A program made the translations under genes and the position numbers. From assembly GCF_030929615.1 (NCBI RefSeq), contig NZ_JAVFVU010000007.1:124001-188000 (forward strand): 64,000 nt of DNA. Direction: 5' to 3'. Positions 44,869 through 54,986 of this stretch are shown piece by piece; position 1 is the first letter of the stretch, and each line of letters opens with the position of its first letter. The notes beneath the pieces were generated by a model that was not told where the DNA came from, made no database searches, and was given only the letters and a program-made list of their open reading frames with translations. The stretch is from Dyadobacter sp. LHD-138. Lineage in GTDB: Bacteria; Bacteroidota; Bacteroidia; Cytophagales; Spirosomataceae.

Positions 44869-45966
44869 TCATTGTCTCTTTCTGAAAACCCAGCCTTCTT
44901 CGCCAATCACCTTTTTCAGTTTTGAAGAAGCACGGTAGGCATCTCCCTCGAGCTCGAAACTTTGAACGGCAACTTTGTACTTGTTGCTGTATTGATCTGC
45001 GTCGATAACCACCGCCTCAGTAAATCCTTTTTTCTTCAGATCTTCCAGCAATACATTCGCTTGCCTGCTTCCTTTGAAAGTTCCCGCGATCAGAAAATAC
45101 TGTTTGCTGGCAGAAACAACCGGCGCAACGGCTGCGATCGGTGCCACGGTTTCTTTTTTAACTTCGGCTGGCGGTGCTGTTTTTTCAATTGCCACTGATT
45201 CCTTCACTACCGGCGTCTCTTCCACAACGACAGGCTGAACAGCGGCTTTCTTAACCACATACACCACTTTACGTTCAGCAAAAGGAGCGGCCTTTTTCAC
45301 CGTTTTCTCCGCAGAAGCATAGCTCATTTTTTCAAACAAACTCGTGAAAGGGTTTAACGTACTCTTGTTTTCACCATTCGATGAAACAAAAAACAAGCTA
45401 AAATAACACATGATACCCGCGATCATGGCAGCAGAAGCCCATCCTATCCAGTTTGTTCTGAACATTTTAACTTCTTCTTCTTCCAGTACTTCAACGTGAT
45501 CGTCGTGCACGTCCACAACCGGCATGGCGATAACAGATGCCTTTTTCTCAGCCAGTTTGGCTGTTGTGCTTCTGAAACCGTACCATTCGTCCTTAAAGTA
45601 CTTTTCAGTATTAGGCTCAAAAACCAGTTTACCCTCAATATTCATTTTGAATTCACCGATGCCTTCGATAATCGCACGTTCCGTTGCCTGCAAAGAAGCA
45701 CGGAGCCTGTCTGTATAATTCCTTACATAAGCCACCGCTTCTGCGTGGGTGATCTGCTCATGGCGGGAAATGAAATTAGCCAGTAACCCATCATCCAGTT
45801 TAAGGAACTCGTTGAATGCCAACCTCTTGTTAGGAGGAGAGAATACACCCGTCTCGGCATTATAAAATGCCTGAGCCTGGTGCGAAAGCAGTGCCCCAAA
45901 GCCTGGTATGATTACAAATTCGTAGTCACTTACCAATTTTCTTATTACAGTTTCAACAGCGATCAT
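44869..45966 (-). CDS. HU-CCDC81-like and SPOR domain membrane protein
   Basis: The 365-residue protein has an N-terminal pair of HU-CCDC81-type domains (about 1-120; FVIIPGFGALLSHQAQAFYN, IEGIGEFKMN), a membrane helix (about 175-195, IGWASAAMIAGIMCYFSLFF), a low-complexity Val/Pro/Lys linker and a C-terminal SPOR domain (about 285-365, FLIAGTFKGSRQANVLLEDL). SPOR domains bind denuded septal peptidoglycan. The N-terminal domain suggests a DNA-facing or protein-binding role on the cytoplasmic side, so this could tie chromosome and cell wall at division. It lies 30 bp after the outer-membrane barrel gene. Confidence 0.85.
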   Translation of the reverse strand: MIAVETVIRKLVSDYEFVIIPGFGALLSHQAQAFYNAETGVFSPPNKRLAFNEFLKLDDGLLANFISRHEQITHAEAVAYVRNYTDRLRASLQATERAIIEGIGEFKMNIEGKLVFEPNTEKYFKDEWYGFRSTTAKLAEKKASVIAMPVVDVHDDHVEVLEEEEVKMFRTNWIGWASAAMIAGIMCYFSLFFVSSNGENKSTLNPFTSLFEKMSYASAEKTVKKAAPFAERKVVYVVKKAAVQPVVVEETPVVKESVAIEKTAPPAEVKKETVAPIAAVAPVVSASKQYFLIAGTFKGSRQANVLLEDLKKKGFTEAVVIDADQYSNKYKVAVQSFELEGDAYRASSKLKKVIGEEGWVFRKRQ

Positions 45967-45996
45967 GAAGCGTATTTTGTGATGAACAAAGCGAAG

Positions 45997-47709
45997 TTAA
46001 AAAGAAAATGACAATCCTCCAACAAAGTTCAACCCCTGCTGCGGGTAGTACTGGTAACGCTGGTACTCCTTTCCAAACAGGTTATTGATGGCTACAAAGG
46101 CAGAGAAGTTCCTGGTTAACAGATAATCAATCTTCAAATTCAGGTCAGCAATTACAGGCAATTTTGTAACAACTCCGGTCTGAAAATTTTTCGCTTTTAT
46201 TCCTCTCAGCATATAAAAATCCGCGGTAACGAATAATTTTTTACTAATCGTCAAAGCGTTAAACCAGTTTAACGTCAGGTCCGGGCGGTGCCATGCTTCT
46301 TCCACAGAACCCATCGCGTAATCGTAGTAGTTAACCTTTAACGAACTCTTGAATAAATCATTAAAGGCATAACCTGCTTGTCCTGAAATGTTTAACACCT
46401 TTGTCTTCGCAGGATCGTAGATGATCGAGAACTTGGACGTATCAACCAAAGCGTTGTTAAAGTTGTAAAAATTACGATAATGGGTATAAGAAACTTTACC
46501 TTCATAATTAAACCCTCCGGCAACCTCTCCCTTCACCCCGGCAAACAAATCAGCCGTCTTTTCCGTGTTTACAATCAACACGTTAGGCCCCAGCCATTGA
46601 TTTTCGCCCAGCATACTCTTTAACGTATTACGCACCACATCACCATTCCAGCCCCCGAAGATATGTACTCCGCTGATCGGGTTTACATCAATGTTCAATA
46701 CGGGATAGGCTCTGGTTTTGTTAATGTTCAACTGATTGTCCGTTTGGTTTACTGCATTCACCCCCGCTGTTACGGTAAATATGTCAGAAGTATATTTAAA
46801 GGTCGGTTTAACACGGTATAAATTACGGTTGTATGTTAAAGCATCAACGCGCTGCGAAATAAACGCGCCGGCTTCAAGCTGTGCGTAAAACGACTCAGAG
46901 ATTGGAACAGAAGCTAGCAGTGTTGTTCCCCAGTCAAGCTCGGAAGCCTCATAACGGTCCTTCAAAGTATTCAGACTCGTCTTTACCGAATAATCTACGG
47001 CAACCGAAGGATCCGTATTTTCAAAGCCCAGATTGAATCCAAACTGGTTGATCGTCTGGCGCAGACTGTCTCTTTTTACCACATAAGATTCCGGTTGCGG
47101 CTTGTACCCGTAGAAGTAATAATTCTTGCGGTCATATTCGAGCGATCCGTCCACTTTGTAGGTGCTCATGATATATTTCCCTCCCACCTTAATATTCGTG
47201 GCGGCATTTGCTGAATTTTTACCATCTACCGGACCGTGGCCTGCCGACAAATGTTTTACCTGTCCCGTGAAAACCAGGTCTTCTGCACGTTTTCCACTTA
47301 CAAAGGCCTCGCCCAGGAAACGGCCGTAGTTACCGGCGCCTAGTTTAATATAGTTATTCAAAACATCAGGCTTATCCTGACGCTCTTTTTCATCAGATGA
47401 AGTAGCCACAGTCGGCGTCAGCTTCGGCGAAGCGATGTTAATCTGCGGATCCAGGATCTGGTAGTTAACTTTCTTCTCTTTAGTCGTTCCCGGAAAAGGC
47501 TGCACTTTATCAAAAAGCCGGTTTGCAGGGGCAAACTCAATGCTCTTTTCCTTCACGATTTCATAGGTCTGACTCTCGATTTCTCCTCTCTGGGCTAGTG
47601 CCAAAGGACCGGAAAAACCCAGTGTCAATAAAAATATGGATGTACGAATTGTTCTTGAATGCGTCATAAGAAATATTTTTTGCTGTTTGCTTCGACAGGA
47701 TTTTATCAT
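45997..47709 (-). CDS. Outer-membrane beta-barrel protein, TonB-receptor-like C-terminus
   Basis: The 570-residue protein is mostly amphipathic beta-strands and ends in an aromatic residue typical of barrel proteins (LNFVGGLSFSF). A late segment (LTRNFSAFVAINNLFGKEYQRY) matches the terminal strands of TonB-dependent receptors, yet no plug domain or TonB box is present. The start at 47709 overlaps the stop of the upstream TPR gene as ATGA. An internal ATG at 47667 would begin the signal peptide more tightly (MTHSRTIRTSIFLLTLGF), so the N-terminus is uncertain. It pairs with the giant TPR protein and is probably an assembly or export pore; function unknown. Confidence 0.78.
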   Translation of the reverse strand: MIKSCRSKQQKIFLMTHSRTIRTSIFLLTLGFSGPLALAQRGEIESQTYEIVKEKSIEFAPANRLFDKVQPFPGTTKEKKVNYQILDPQINIASPKLTPTVATSSDEKERQDKPDVLNNYIKLGAGNYGRFLGEAFVSGKRAEDLVFTGQVKHLSAGHGPVDGKNSANAATNIKVGGKYIMSTYKVDGSLEYDRKNYYFYGYKPQPESYVVKRDSLRQTINQFGFNLGFENTDPSVAVDYSVKTSLNTLKDRYEASELDWGTTLLASVPISESFYAQLEAGAFISQRVDALTYNRNLYRVKPTFKYTSDIFTVTAGVNAVNQTDNQLNINKTRAYPVLNIDVNPISGVHIFGGWNGDVVRNTLKSMLGENQWLGPNVLIVNTEKTADLFAGVKGEVAGGFNYEGKVSYTHYRNFYNFNNALVDTSKFSIIYDPAKTKVLNISGQAGYAFNDLFKSSLKVNYYDYAMGSVEEAWHRPDLTLNWFNALTISKKLFVTADFYMLRGIKAKNFQTGVVTKLPVIADLNLKIDYLLTRNFSAFVAINNLFGKEYQRYQYYPQQGLNFVGGLSFSF

Positions 47710-50700
47710 TTTTGTTTTTCAAACTGGGCCAGTTTCGCTTTTGCAAGGGTCACGGCTTCCTGATCATCTGAATTTTCAATAATGGAGGTCAGCGTTGCTT
47801 TTGCCTGCCCAACTTCTTTCATGCCCATGTAAACATCCGCAAGCAATATAAATGAACGAACCCGCCAGAAATCAAAACCCTCGAAGGTCTTGCTCATGTC
47901 CAGAATAGCCGTTTCTGCCTCTTTATATTTCCTATTTTTAAATAAAATCGTCGCAACCATGTAATTGGCTTCAGCTCCATACTCATCTTTTGAGCTGCCC
48001 GCCAGTTTCTTGAATTCTTCCAATGCTTTGTTCAAATCCCCTTTTTCATAAGGAACCTTACCTAAATAAAGTTGAGCTTTACCCAATCCGCCCGGAACGA
48101 CATTCCCTGCATTCACCACTTCTTTGGCATAATAAAGCGTTGAATCGTAGCTTTTTAAGTTGTAATAGGTGTCCATCAACCCGATCCATGCCTGCGCCTG
48201 CTCCTTCTTGTTTTCAGAATTACGCAAAAGCACTCTGAAATTGGTAACGGCATTGTTAAAGTTGCCACGGCCAATTTCAAGTTCTGCCGAACGCTGCGCG
48301 GCGGCCGCCACATATTGTGAACGGTTTTCCTGAACCACCTTGCCGTAATACTTCAAAGCTTCTCCCACATTTCCGGTCTTGTCAAACGAAGCCGCCACGA
48401 AATAACGGGCATCATACTGATGTTTGCTGGATGGATAGCTGTTCAGGAATTCAAGCAATGCCTGCTTTGCATTTTCGTATTTTTCAGCATAATAAAGGTT
48501 ACGCACGTTATCAAATTCAACTTCTTCCAGTTTGTCGTTACCAGGATTATTTTTTCTAACCACACCAAGTATCTGCGTGAATTCCTCCGGACGGCCTACT
48601 GCGGTATAACTTTCCTGGATACCTTCCAACGCGCTGCTCGCCGATGGAGAGTCGGAATATTCAGAAAGGATCTTGCGGAAATCGACGATCGCCTGCTCAT
48701 AAACCTGCAAGTTATAGTAGGACTGCGCACGGCGTAAAAGAGCAGCCGGGATCAGATAACTTTTCGGTTTTTCGTTGATCATACGCGTAAAACCCTTAAC
48801 CGCAGCAGAATAACTTCCGTTTTTGAAATCGATATCGGCCAGTTGGAAATAGGTATCGTCCAGATAACGCGAGCCAGGAAACTGGCTGATCAGCTGCTCA
48901 AACTGACGGCGGGCATCCTGTTCCTTATTCATGTACACATAGGCACGTGCTTTCTGGAACAAGGCATAATCTTTATCGATCTTCCCTTTCGCCGAAACTT
49001 TGTCATACACACTGATCGCCTCATTGTAGTTTTTGGCAGCCAGGTAACAGTCGGCCAGACGAACGTGGGCATCTTCGATAATATTCGCCTCCATCCCCTC
49101 GGTATTACTTACAAAGTCCCGGTAGTAGCCCAGCGCCTGGCTGTATTTTTTTTGGTTATAATAAACGTAACCCAACGCGTACAAACTTTTCCTTGCATAA
49201 ATGCCTGCTTTGGAATTCTTGGAAAGCTGCGTGTAAATGGAAACCGCATCATCCATTTTTTTCAAGCCCGTATTCGCTTCTGCCTTGTAGAAAGTGGCCG
49301 CCAGGAAAATGTCTTCATCAACCGGGAATTTGATCGACTTATTGAAAAGGGCCAGTGCCTGTTCGAAGCGCTCCTGGTTAAACTCAACAACACCCTGGTT
49401 GAAAGTAAGCCGCTGATAGGTGGTATTGATTTTCGTATTCCTTTTTGGCAGGCCTTCGATGTAGGTGATGGCACCAAGATTATTGCTTGCTCCTGAATAA
49501 CCTTCTGCCACAAGTTCCGACGCTTCCTCCTGATGTTTGCTATTAGGATATTTAGCAATGAACGCGTTGAATTCCTTAACAGCGTCATTGTTGTTGCCAA
49601 GATCCAATTGCACTTTCGCATGATTATAAGTGGCTTCTTCTTTCACCACCTGATTGAAGTCTAACCGTGCTGCGTTGTCCAGTGCTGTTAAAGCATAACT
49701 TAAATTACTAGTCTTTAAATAACTGATTCCCAGTAGATATGAAGAGTACTGCGATACAGAGTCCTTGCCAGCAGAAACGCCCTTAAGTGTGGAAATTGTT
49801 CCCTGATAATTGTTTGTACGAAACAAAGAGTGTCCGTAATGTAAAGCAACAGATGGAGGAACTGATCCGGCTTTCATTTTATTGTACCGCTCGTAGGCTT
49901 TTGCGGCCGCAGCGTAGTCCCCTTTTTCATAGTAAACCTCTGCGACATACAATGCTACTTCGGCAATCTTTGTTCCGCCGCGTTGCTGAGCGAGAATTTT
50001 CTCCCCATATGCTAATAACTTATCGTATTGTTTTAGCTGATAGAGAGAAGAAATAATCCAGTTTGGAGCTTCCTCTTTGTAGTAAGGATGGTTTTCTACC
50101 TGTAAAAAATCCTGGTAGGCTTCTTCAAAATTGTTTTTCTGGTAATTGATTACCCCAGCATAGTATGCCGCGTCTCCTGCGTTGGCAAACGATGGGTCTT
50201 TTTTTACCTCGTTAAACAACGGTAAAGCGGCGTCCGGCTGTTTGGTATTGTAATAGGCCATGGCTAGCTGATACGTGTTCTCCATCTTCTTGCCGCCATT
50301 ACCAGGAAGCTTTACAGCCTTTTCAAGGTAGGTGATCGCTTTATCATACTGCCCTGCTTCGTAATAATAACGGCCAAGGTCGCCGTAGATCTGTTGGGCC
50401 TTGGGATGTTCGGTATGGTTTCTTACAAAACGATCCACCTGAACTTCCGCTTCCGGATAATTAAGGTATAATCCCGTGACTGCCACGTAATATTCTGCCG
50501 TGACTTTGTTATAATCACTGGTACTAAGGAGTTTATCATTCGTATTGAGATATTCTCCGAATTCCTGTCTGGCAGCGACGAAATTGGATTTTTCATAATA
50601 TTCAAGACCATTGCGAAAGTGCGCTTCCGGTTCCGTATAACTCAATGTGCTCTGAGCATTAACCGAATACGAACCCACACATAAGCCTAAACCGAGCGCG

Positions 50701-50771
50701 TAAGTGCCATGTTTTAAAAGCATAGGGGTTAGTTTTGTGGATTTCTGAGGTGATTTAATCTGTTTAATCAT
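47706..50771 (-). CDS. Large secreted tetratricopeptide-repeat protein
   Basis: The 1021-residue protein starts with a signal-like segment (about 17-40, LLKHGTYALGLGLCVGSYSVNAQ) and then consists almost entirely of about 25 TPR or TPR-like repeats. Recognisable units include QYDKAITYLEKAVKLP, NFEEAYQDFLQVENHP and SYSAAVKGFTRMINEKP. The start may be the ATG at 50771 or Met17. Its stop overlaps the barrel gene start by 4 bp, so the two are translationally coupled and probably form one outer-membrane/periplasmic complex. I do not recognise a named system. Confidence 0.85.
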   Translation of the reverse strand: MIKQIKSPQKSTKLTPMLLKHGTYALGLGLCVGSYSVNAQSTLSYTEPEAHFRNGLEYYEKSNFVAARQEFGEYLNTNDKLLSTSDYNKVTAEYYVAVTGLYLNYPEAEVQVDRFVRNHTEHPKAQQIYGDLGRYYYEAGQYDKAITYLEKAVKLPGNGGKKMENTYQLAMAYYNTKQPDAALPLFNEVKKDPSFANAGDAAYYAGVINYQKNNFEEAYQDFLQVENHPYYKEEAPNWIISSLYQLKQYDKLLAYGEKILAQQRGGTKIAEVALYVAEVYYEKGDYAAAAKAYERYNKMKAGSVPPSVALHYGHSLFRTNNYQGTISTLKGVSAGKDSVSQYSSYLLGISYLKTSNLSYALTALDNAARLDFNQVVKEEATYNHAKVQLDLGNNNDAVKEFNAFIAKYPNSKHQEEASELVAEGYSGASNNLGAITYIEGLPKRNTKINTTYQRLTFNQGVVEFNQERFEQALALFNKSIKFPVDEDIFLAATFYKAEANTGLKKMDDAVSIYTQLSKNSKAGIYARKSLYALGYVYYNQKKYSQALGYYRDFVSNTEGMEANIIEDAHVRLADCYLAAKNYNEAISVYDKVSAKGKIDKDYALFQKARAYVYMNKEQDARRQFEQLISQFPGSRYLDDTYFQLADIDFKNGSYSAAVKGFTRMINEKPKSYLIPAALLRRAQSYYNLQVYEQAIVDFRKILSEYSDSPSASSALEGIQESYTAVGRPEEFTQILGVVRKNNPGNDKLEEVEFDNVRNLYYAEKYENAKQALLEFLNSYPSSKHQYDARYFVAASFDKTGNVGEALKYYGKVVQENRSQYVAAAAQRSAELEIGRGNFNNAVTNFRVLLRNSENKKEQAQAWIGLMDTYYNLKSYDSTLYYAKEVVNAGNVVPGGLGKAQLYLGKVPYEKGDLNKALEEFKKLAGSSKDEYGAEANYMVATILFKNRKYKEAETAILDMSKTFEGFDFWRVRSFILLADVYMGMKEVGQAKATLTSIIENSDDQEAVTLAKAKLAQFEKQK

Positions 50772-50892
50772 AAATAATGTAAAGACAAAGCCATGCGGCT
50801 GTTACCTGCTGATATTTATTTGGTAGTTAACGTAAAGGCCTTGCAAACCGTATAATTGATGTTAAATGATATTCTTTCCCGTGTCCTAAGGA

Positions 50893-51144
50893 CTAGAATA
50901 CAACGTCGTTACGCTGCAATGTATCGCCAAAATCGCCTTGCATAGCCTCGAACCTGCCCGCGACTTTCGTTAGAAACGGCACATCCATACATTTTTCGAT
51001 TTCTTCAAGGTTTGTAATCTCGTATTCATCGATTTTGTAAGTTTGCTCGAACATACCGGCTTCGATCTTAATAATGTACTTATTGTTCCATTGGTAAATA
51101 CTAATCTTGAATTGTTGATGGGGAATGTCTTTAATGTATCGCAT
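50893..51144 (-). CDS. Small conserved Bacteroidota protein
   Basis: The 83-residue protein starts at the ATG at 51144 (MRYIKDIPHQQFKISIYQW); the frame further to 51174 begins with a TTG and is not used. It is acidic, has no signal peptide and looks like a small alpha/beta protein (YIIKIEAGMFEQTYKI). Similar proteins are familiar from Bacteroidota genomes, but no function is known to me. It is divergent from the lipoprotein gene at 51187, with 42 bp between them. Confidence 0.7.
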   Translation of the reverse strand: MRYIKDIPHQQFKISIYQWNNKYIIKIEAGMFEQTYKIDEYEITNLEEIEKCMDVPFLTKVAGRFEAMQGDFGDTLQRNDVVF

Positions 51145-51186
51145 AGGTAAAAAAATTTTTGCAAAAGTAATCAATAGAAAATTGGG

Positions 51187-52218
51187 ATGAATTCATTGCT
51201 AAAACATAGTTTGCTAATTTTTATAGTGCTAAATATTTTATCTTGTAGTGGTCAGGATAAAAAAGATTCGGCCGACTTTTTTTTAAAAGCGAATGTAGCT
51301 TTAAAAAAAAACAATTATACCGAGGCCATTCGTCTGTACGATGAAGCCATTGCCAAAAATCAGGATTTCCCGGATGCATACCTAAACAAAGCCATTGCAT
51401 TAATGAAAATAGGCAAAATAAGTGATGCTCGCGAGGTTTTGACAGAAGCAATCAACCTGGACCCAACATTGGTACAGGCAAATCTCGTCAGATCCGAATC
51501 TTTGCTCCGTTTGGGTGATTTTAAAGGAGCGGAAGAAGATTTGAAAAAAATTTCAAAAGAATACGCCGACTCATCAAAATATTTTCTGATCCGAGGCAAT
51601 CTGATGGACGCCGTCAGCCGGACATCGGAAGCACTTGCAGATTTTGACAAATCCATTTCGCTTGATCCAAAAAATGTTGAAGCGTTTGTAAACCGGGGCG
51701 CGGTCTATTACAAGCTCCACTCCTATCCCCTGGCAAAGGAAGATTTTGTAGCTGCGATTAAACTTAACCCCGCTCAGCCGGAAGCCCTCAACAACCTGGG
51801 GCTGATTGCCACAAACAACAAGAACTGGAAAGATGCGGTTTTCTATTTTGACAGGATCCTGAATTTCAATCCTGCCGATCCTTTGGCGTTAAACAACAAA
51901 GGCTACGTCCTGATCCAAACAGGCGCCTTAAACGAAGCAAAAAAGCTCATAGACAGGACATTGGAAGCGCAGCCTGATAATGGCTACGCACTGCGTAATC
52001 TGGGGCTTTATTACCAGGCCAGTAATGAGCCGGAGAAGGCCCTTGCTGAAATGAATAAAGCCATAGCGCTCGCCGAACCGGTGGAGTTGCTCTATGGCTT
52101 TACAGGCCGTCTCTATTACAGCCAGAACAATAAGGCCAAAGCCTGCGAGGTCTGGAAAAAAGGCGTCGTACTTAAAGATTCAGTCGCGAAAGAAGAGCTG
52201 GCTAAAAACTGCAAGTAA
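51187..52218 (+). CDS. TPR lipoprotein
   Basis: The 343-residue protein has a lipobox (ILSCSG, Cys near residue 20) and eight or so TPR units (NYTEAIRLYDEAIAKN, SEALADFDKSISLDPKN, NNLGLIATNNKNWKDAVFYF), so it should be a membrane-anchored periplasmic scaffold. The gene ends 1 bp from the convergent menD stop, so the two transcripts must overlap. Confidence 0.85.
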   Translation: MNSLLKHSLLIFIVLNILSCSGQDKKDSADFFLKANVALKKNNYTEAIRLYDEAIAKNQDFPDAYLNKAIALMKIGKISDAREVLTEAINLDPTLVQANLVRSESLLRLGDFKGAEEDLKKISKEYADSSKYFLIRGNLMDAVSRTSEALADFDKSISLDPKNVEAFVNRGAVYYKLHSYPLAKEDFVAAIKLNPAQPEALNNLGLIATNNKNWKDAVFYFDRILNFNPADPLALNNKGYVLIQTGALNEAKKLIDRTLEAQPDNGYALRNLGLYYQASNEPEKALAEMNKAIALAEPVELLYGFTGRLYYSQNNKAKACEVWKKGVVLKDSVAKEELAKNCK

Positions 52219-52219
52219 T

Positions 52220-53941
52220 TTACCAATTTTCACCTACATAACTTTTCAGTCCTTTCCAGGCTTTTGCGTTCTCAACCGGATCTGTAAACACTTCCAGAAC
52301 ACTTATTTTATCCGTCTGTAAAAAGGCAGGTAGCACATCCTGAAATGATCCCATATTACCTGCTTCAAAGTAGGTAATATGGGAATCTTCAGACGTCCTT
52401 TTTGCTGTAAAGGTGTGCCTTGTCTCAAAGTAATTTTCGAGCTCAGGCAAAGCCGCCGGACCATCGATCATCCGGAATATGTTCCCCCCACTATTATTCA
52501 GTACAAAGATCTTTAAATTGTCTGGTAACGGCTGGATCAGCAGTCCGTTCCGGTCATACAAAAACGCCACGTCGCCGACCAGTAAATACACCGGTTTGCT
52601 GGTAATCATGGCTGCGCCGATGGCAGTGCTCACGCAACCATCAATACCACTTGTACCCCGGTTTGCAAAAATTTCGAGCCGAGAAACCCGATTTCCCAAA
52701 GCATTTACATACCGGATGGGCATGCTGTTGGCAATGTGGAGCTGAGCTCCGTCAGGAAGTGAATTAATGAGTAAATTAACAGATGTTAGATCATTTAACA
52801 TTGATAGATTATTCAAATATTGACCTAAAACTGCCGCTGACTTTGCATCATTTTGCTTCCATAAGGCCTTGTAAGACGAGTCATTTTCCGGATCAGAACC
52901 CTGAACAAACAACTGATAATCAATCTTCTCAAATAAGTTTTCGAAAAAATATTCAGCAGAAACAGGAATCTGGTGTGTTATCGAATGAAAAGTATCAACC
53001 AAATGGCTGTCTTCGCTGATATGCCAGTGTTGTATCGCCGGATTTTTCTGTAAAAATTGTTTGAAAGCTTTTGAGATGAAAGACAACCCGTAGGTAATGA
53101 GCAAATCCGGACGTAAGTTATCGGTGTTAGCATGAGGTAAAAAGACATCCTGGTACGTTAAAAAATCCGGATATCCCTTTTGGTTGGCCAGACTGTCTCC
53201 AAGAACAGGAATATCCAGTTCTTCCGAGATTTTAGCCAGCGCTGTATTCAGCCTTTCATCGCTTCGATGCTGTCCGCCTGCGATCAAAATCCGGTCAAAA
53301 TCATCCCAGGCATTCAATAGATCATGCCAGGTTTCAACGGACAAAATCGCTTCCGATTCCGTTTTTCTGACTACTCTTATAGCCTGAGAAACCGAAATTT
53401 TCTCACCTTCTGACGGATAAAAAGGTTCCCGGATGGGCACATTAATGTGCACCGGACCGAAGGGTTTCGAGTGCGTTAGAATAGCCGCTTCATTGACTGT
53501 CCGGTTGATCATCCAACGGGCATCCTGGTGCGTGTAATCAGACGGAATTGCAAAGGATTTTTTTACATGTTTTCCGTAAATATCAGTCTGATAAATTGTC
53601 TGTCCATCCAGCTGGTGAACCCATTCTAAGGGACGATCGGCGGTTAATATCAGTAAAGATATTTGCTGAAAGAAAGCTTCTGTCACGGCTGGTGCGTAAT
53701 TGTAGGCAGCACTTCCGGAAGTACAGATCAAAATCACCGGGGCCTTCAATTGCTGAGCCATTCCAAGGGCGATAAAACCCGCAGACCTCTCATCCATCAC
53801 CACGTGCTTTTTAAAGCCCTCATGGCGTGCAAAAGCGAGGGTTAAAGCCGCACTTCTGGATCCGGGCGATATCACCACATGCCGCATGCCGTGGGCGTAG
53901 CATATTTCGGCTAAATCTGTTAAGGGCTGTAATAGTGCCAT
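52220..53941 (-). CDS. menD: SEPHCHC synthase (menaquinone biosynthesis)
   Basis: The 573-residue thiamine-diphosphate enzyme joins isochorismate and 2-oxoglutarate in menaquinone synthesis. It shows the MenD pattern: HVVISPGSRSAALTLAF, DERSAGFIALGMAQ, ICTSGSAAYNYAPAVTEA, and the ThDP region RGTSGIDGCVSTAIGAA followed by VGDVAFLYDRNGLL and LNNSGGNIFRMI. The ATG at 53941 is chosen; the longer frame to 53968 starts with TTG inside a terminator. The primary sigma gene lies upstream on the same strand but is separated by that terminator. Confidence 0.95.
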   Translation of the reverse strand: MALLQPLTDLAEICYAHGMRHVVISPGSRSAALTLAFARHEGFKKHVVMDERSAGFIALGMAQQLKAPVILICTSGSAAYNYAPAVTEAFFQQISLLILTADRPLEWVHQLDGQTIYQTDIYGKHVKKSFAIPSDYTHQDARWMINRTVNEAAILTHSKPFGPVHINVPIREPFYPSEGEKISVSQAIRVVRKTESEAILSVETWHDLLNAWDDFDRILIAGGQHRSDERLNTALAKISEELDIPVLGDSLANQKGYPDFLTYQDVFLPHANTDNLRPDLLITYGLSFISKAFKQFLQKNPAIQHWHISEDSHLVDTFHSITHQIPVSAEYFFENLFEKIDYQLFVQGSDPENDSSYKALWKQNDAKSAAVLGQYLNNLSMLNDLTSVNLLINSLPDGAQLHIANSMPIRYVNALGNRVSRLEIFANRGTSGIDGCVSTAIGAAMITSKPVYLLVGDVAFLYDRNGLLIQPLPDNLKIFVLNNSGGNIFRMIDGPAALPELENYFETRHTFTAKRTSEDSHITYFEAGNMGSFQDVLPAFLQTDKISVLEVFTDPVENAKAWKGLKSYVGENW

Positions 53942-53956
53942 TTTGTTCGTATACAA

Positions 53957-53981
53957 AAATAGCCTCAAAAAGAGGCCATTT
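53957..53981 (-). terminator. Terminator after the primary sigma gene
   Basis: Arms 53957-53966 and 53972-53981 form a 10-bp stem with one mismatch and a 5-nt loop. On the minus strand it is followed by a T run, 74 bp after the rpoD stop and just before the menD start. Confidence 0.7.
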
Positions 53982-54054
53982 TAAATTTCTGATATAAGAA
54001 GGGATTTTCAAAACCGATGAAAATCCCTGTATTCACTTTTTAACTTTCTTTAAC

Positions 54055-54918
54055 TTATCCTAAATAAGTTTTCAAAGCCTTGCTTCTTGACACGTGACGC
54101 AATCTGCGAATAGCCTTTTCTTTGATCTGACGCACGCGTTCGCGGGTTAGGTTGAACTTCTCCCCAATCTCCTCCAAAGTCATCGCATGCTCGCCATTTA
54201 AGCCGAAATAAAGGGCAATAACGTCTGCTTCTCTCTGCGTCAAAGTACAAAGTGCACGCTGAACCTCTTTACGCAATGATTCGTTCACCAAACCGGAATC
54301 TGGTTTGTCTTCCAAATCATTTTCAAGAACGTCAAGCAAGCTGTTTTCTTCACCCTGAACGAACGGCGCATCCATGGATACGTGACGTCCCGAGATTTTC
54401 ATGGTATCAACAACCTCAGAAGAAGAGATTTCAAGCACTTCGGCAAGCTCCTCAGGAGAAGGCTCACGCTCGAAACGCTGTTCTAGTTCAGAGAAAGTCT
54501 TTGATATTTTATTTAAAGAACCTACCCGGTTTAGCGGAAGACGTACAATACGTGACTGCTCAGCAAGCGCCTGAAGAATAGACTGGCGAATCCACCATAC
54601 AGCATAAGAAATGAACTTAAAACCACGCGTTTCGTCGAAACGCTGCGCAGCTTTAATCAACCCCAAATTACCTTCATTGATTAGGTCGCCCAAAGAAAGC
54701 CCTTGATTCTGATACTGTTTCGCTACCGAAACCACAAAACGCAAGTTTGCCTTTGTCAACCTTTCCAACGCAAGTTGGTCACCGTCCCGTATTTTCTGAG
54801 CTAACGTCACTTCCTCATCCGGCGTTAACAAATCTACCTTCCCGATTTCCTGCAAGTATTTATCTAACGACTGACTTTCACGGTTGGTAATTTGCTTACT
54901 GATCTTTAGCTGTCTCAT
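54055..54918 (-). CDS. rpoD: Primary RNA polymerase sigma factor (sigma-70, Bacteroidota type)
   Basis: The 287-residue sigma factor has region 1.2 ([20 protein letters not shown]), region 2 ([47 protein letters not shown]), region 3 and region 4 ([17 protein letters not shown] ... [28 protein letters not shown]). The short N-terminus without region 1.1 is typical of the housekeeping sigma of Bacteroidota. It should recognise the TTG/TAnnTTTG promoters noted here. It is transcribed alone with a terminator behind it. Confidence 0.96.
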   Translation of the reverse strand: MRQLKISKQITNRESQSLDKYLQEIGKVDLLTPDEEVTLAQKIRDGDQLALERLTKANLRFVVSVAKQYQNQGLSLGDLINEGNLGLIKAAQRFDETRGFKFISYAVWWIRQSILQALAEQSRIVRLPLNRVGSLNKISKTFSELEQRFEREPSPEELAEVLEISSSEVVDTMKISGRHVSMDAPFVQGEENSLLDVLENDLEDKPDSGLVNESLRKEVQRALCTLTQREADVIALYFGLNGEHAMTLEEIGEKFNLTRERVRQIKEKAIRRLRHVSRSKALKTYLG

Positions 54919-54986
54919 CTAAATTCAAATATTAATATGTATAAATAACGACATTTACAAATGCCCTTGTTGATGAAAACACATTT

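Noticed and set aside
48843..49496. 217-codon plus-strand frame within the TPR gene
   Set aside because: It is antisense to an intact 1021-residue TPR protein and lacks a domain pattern.
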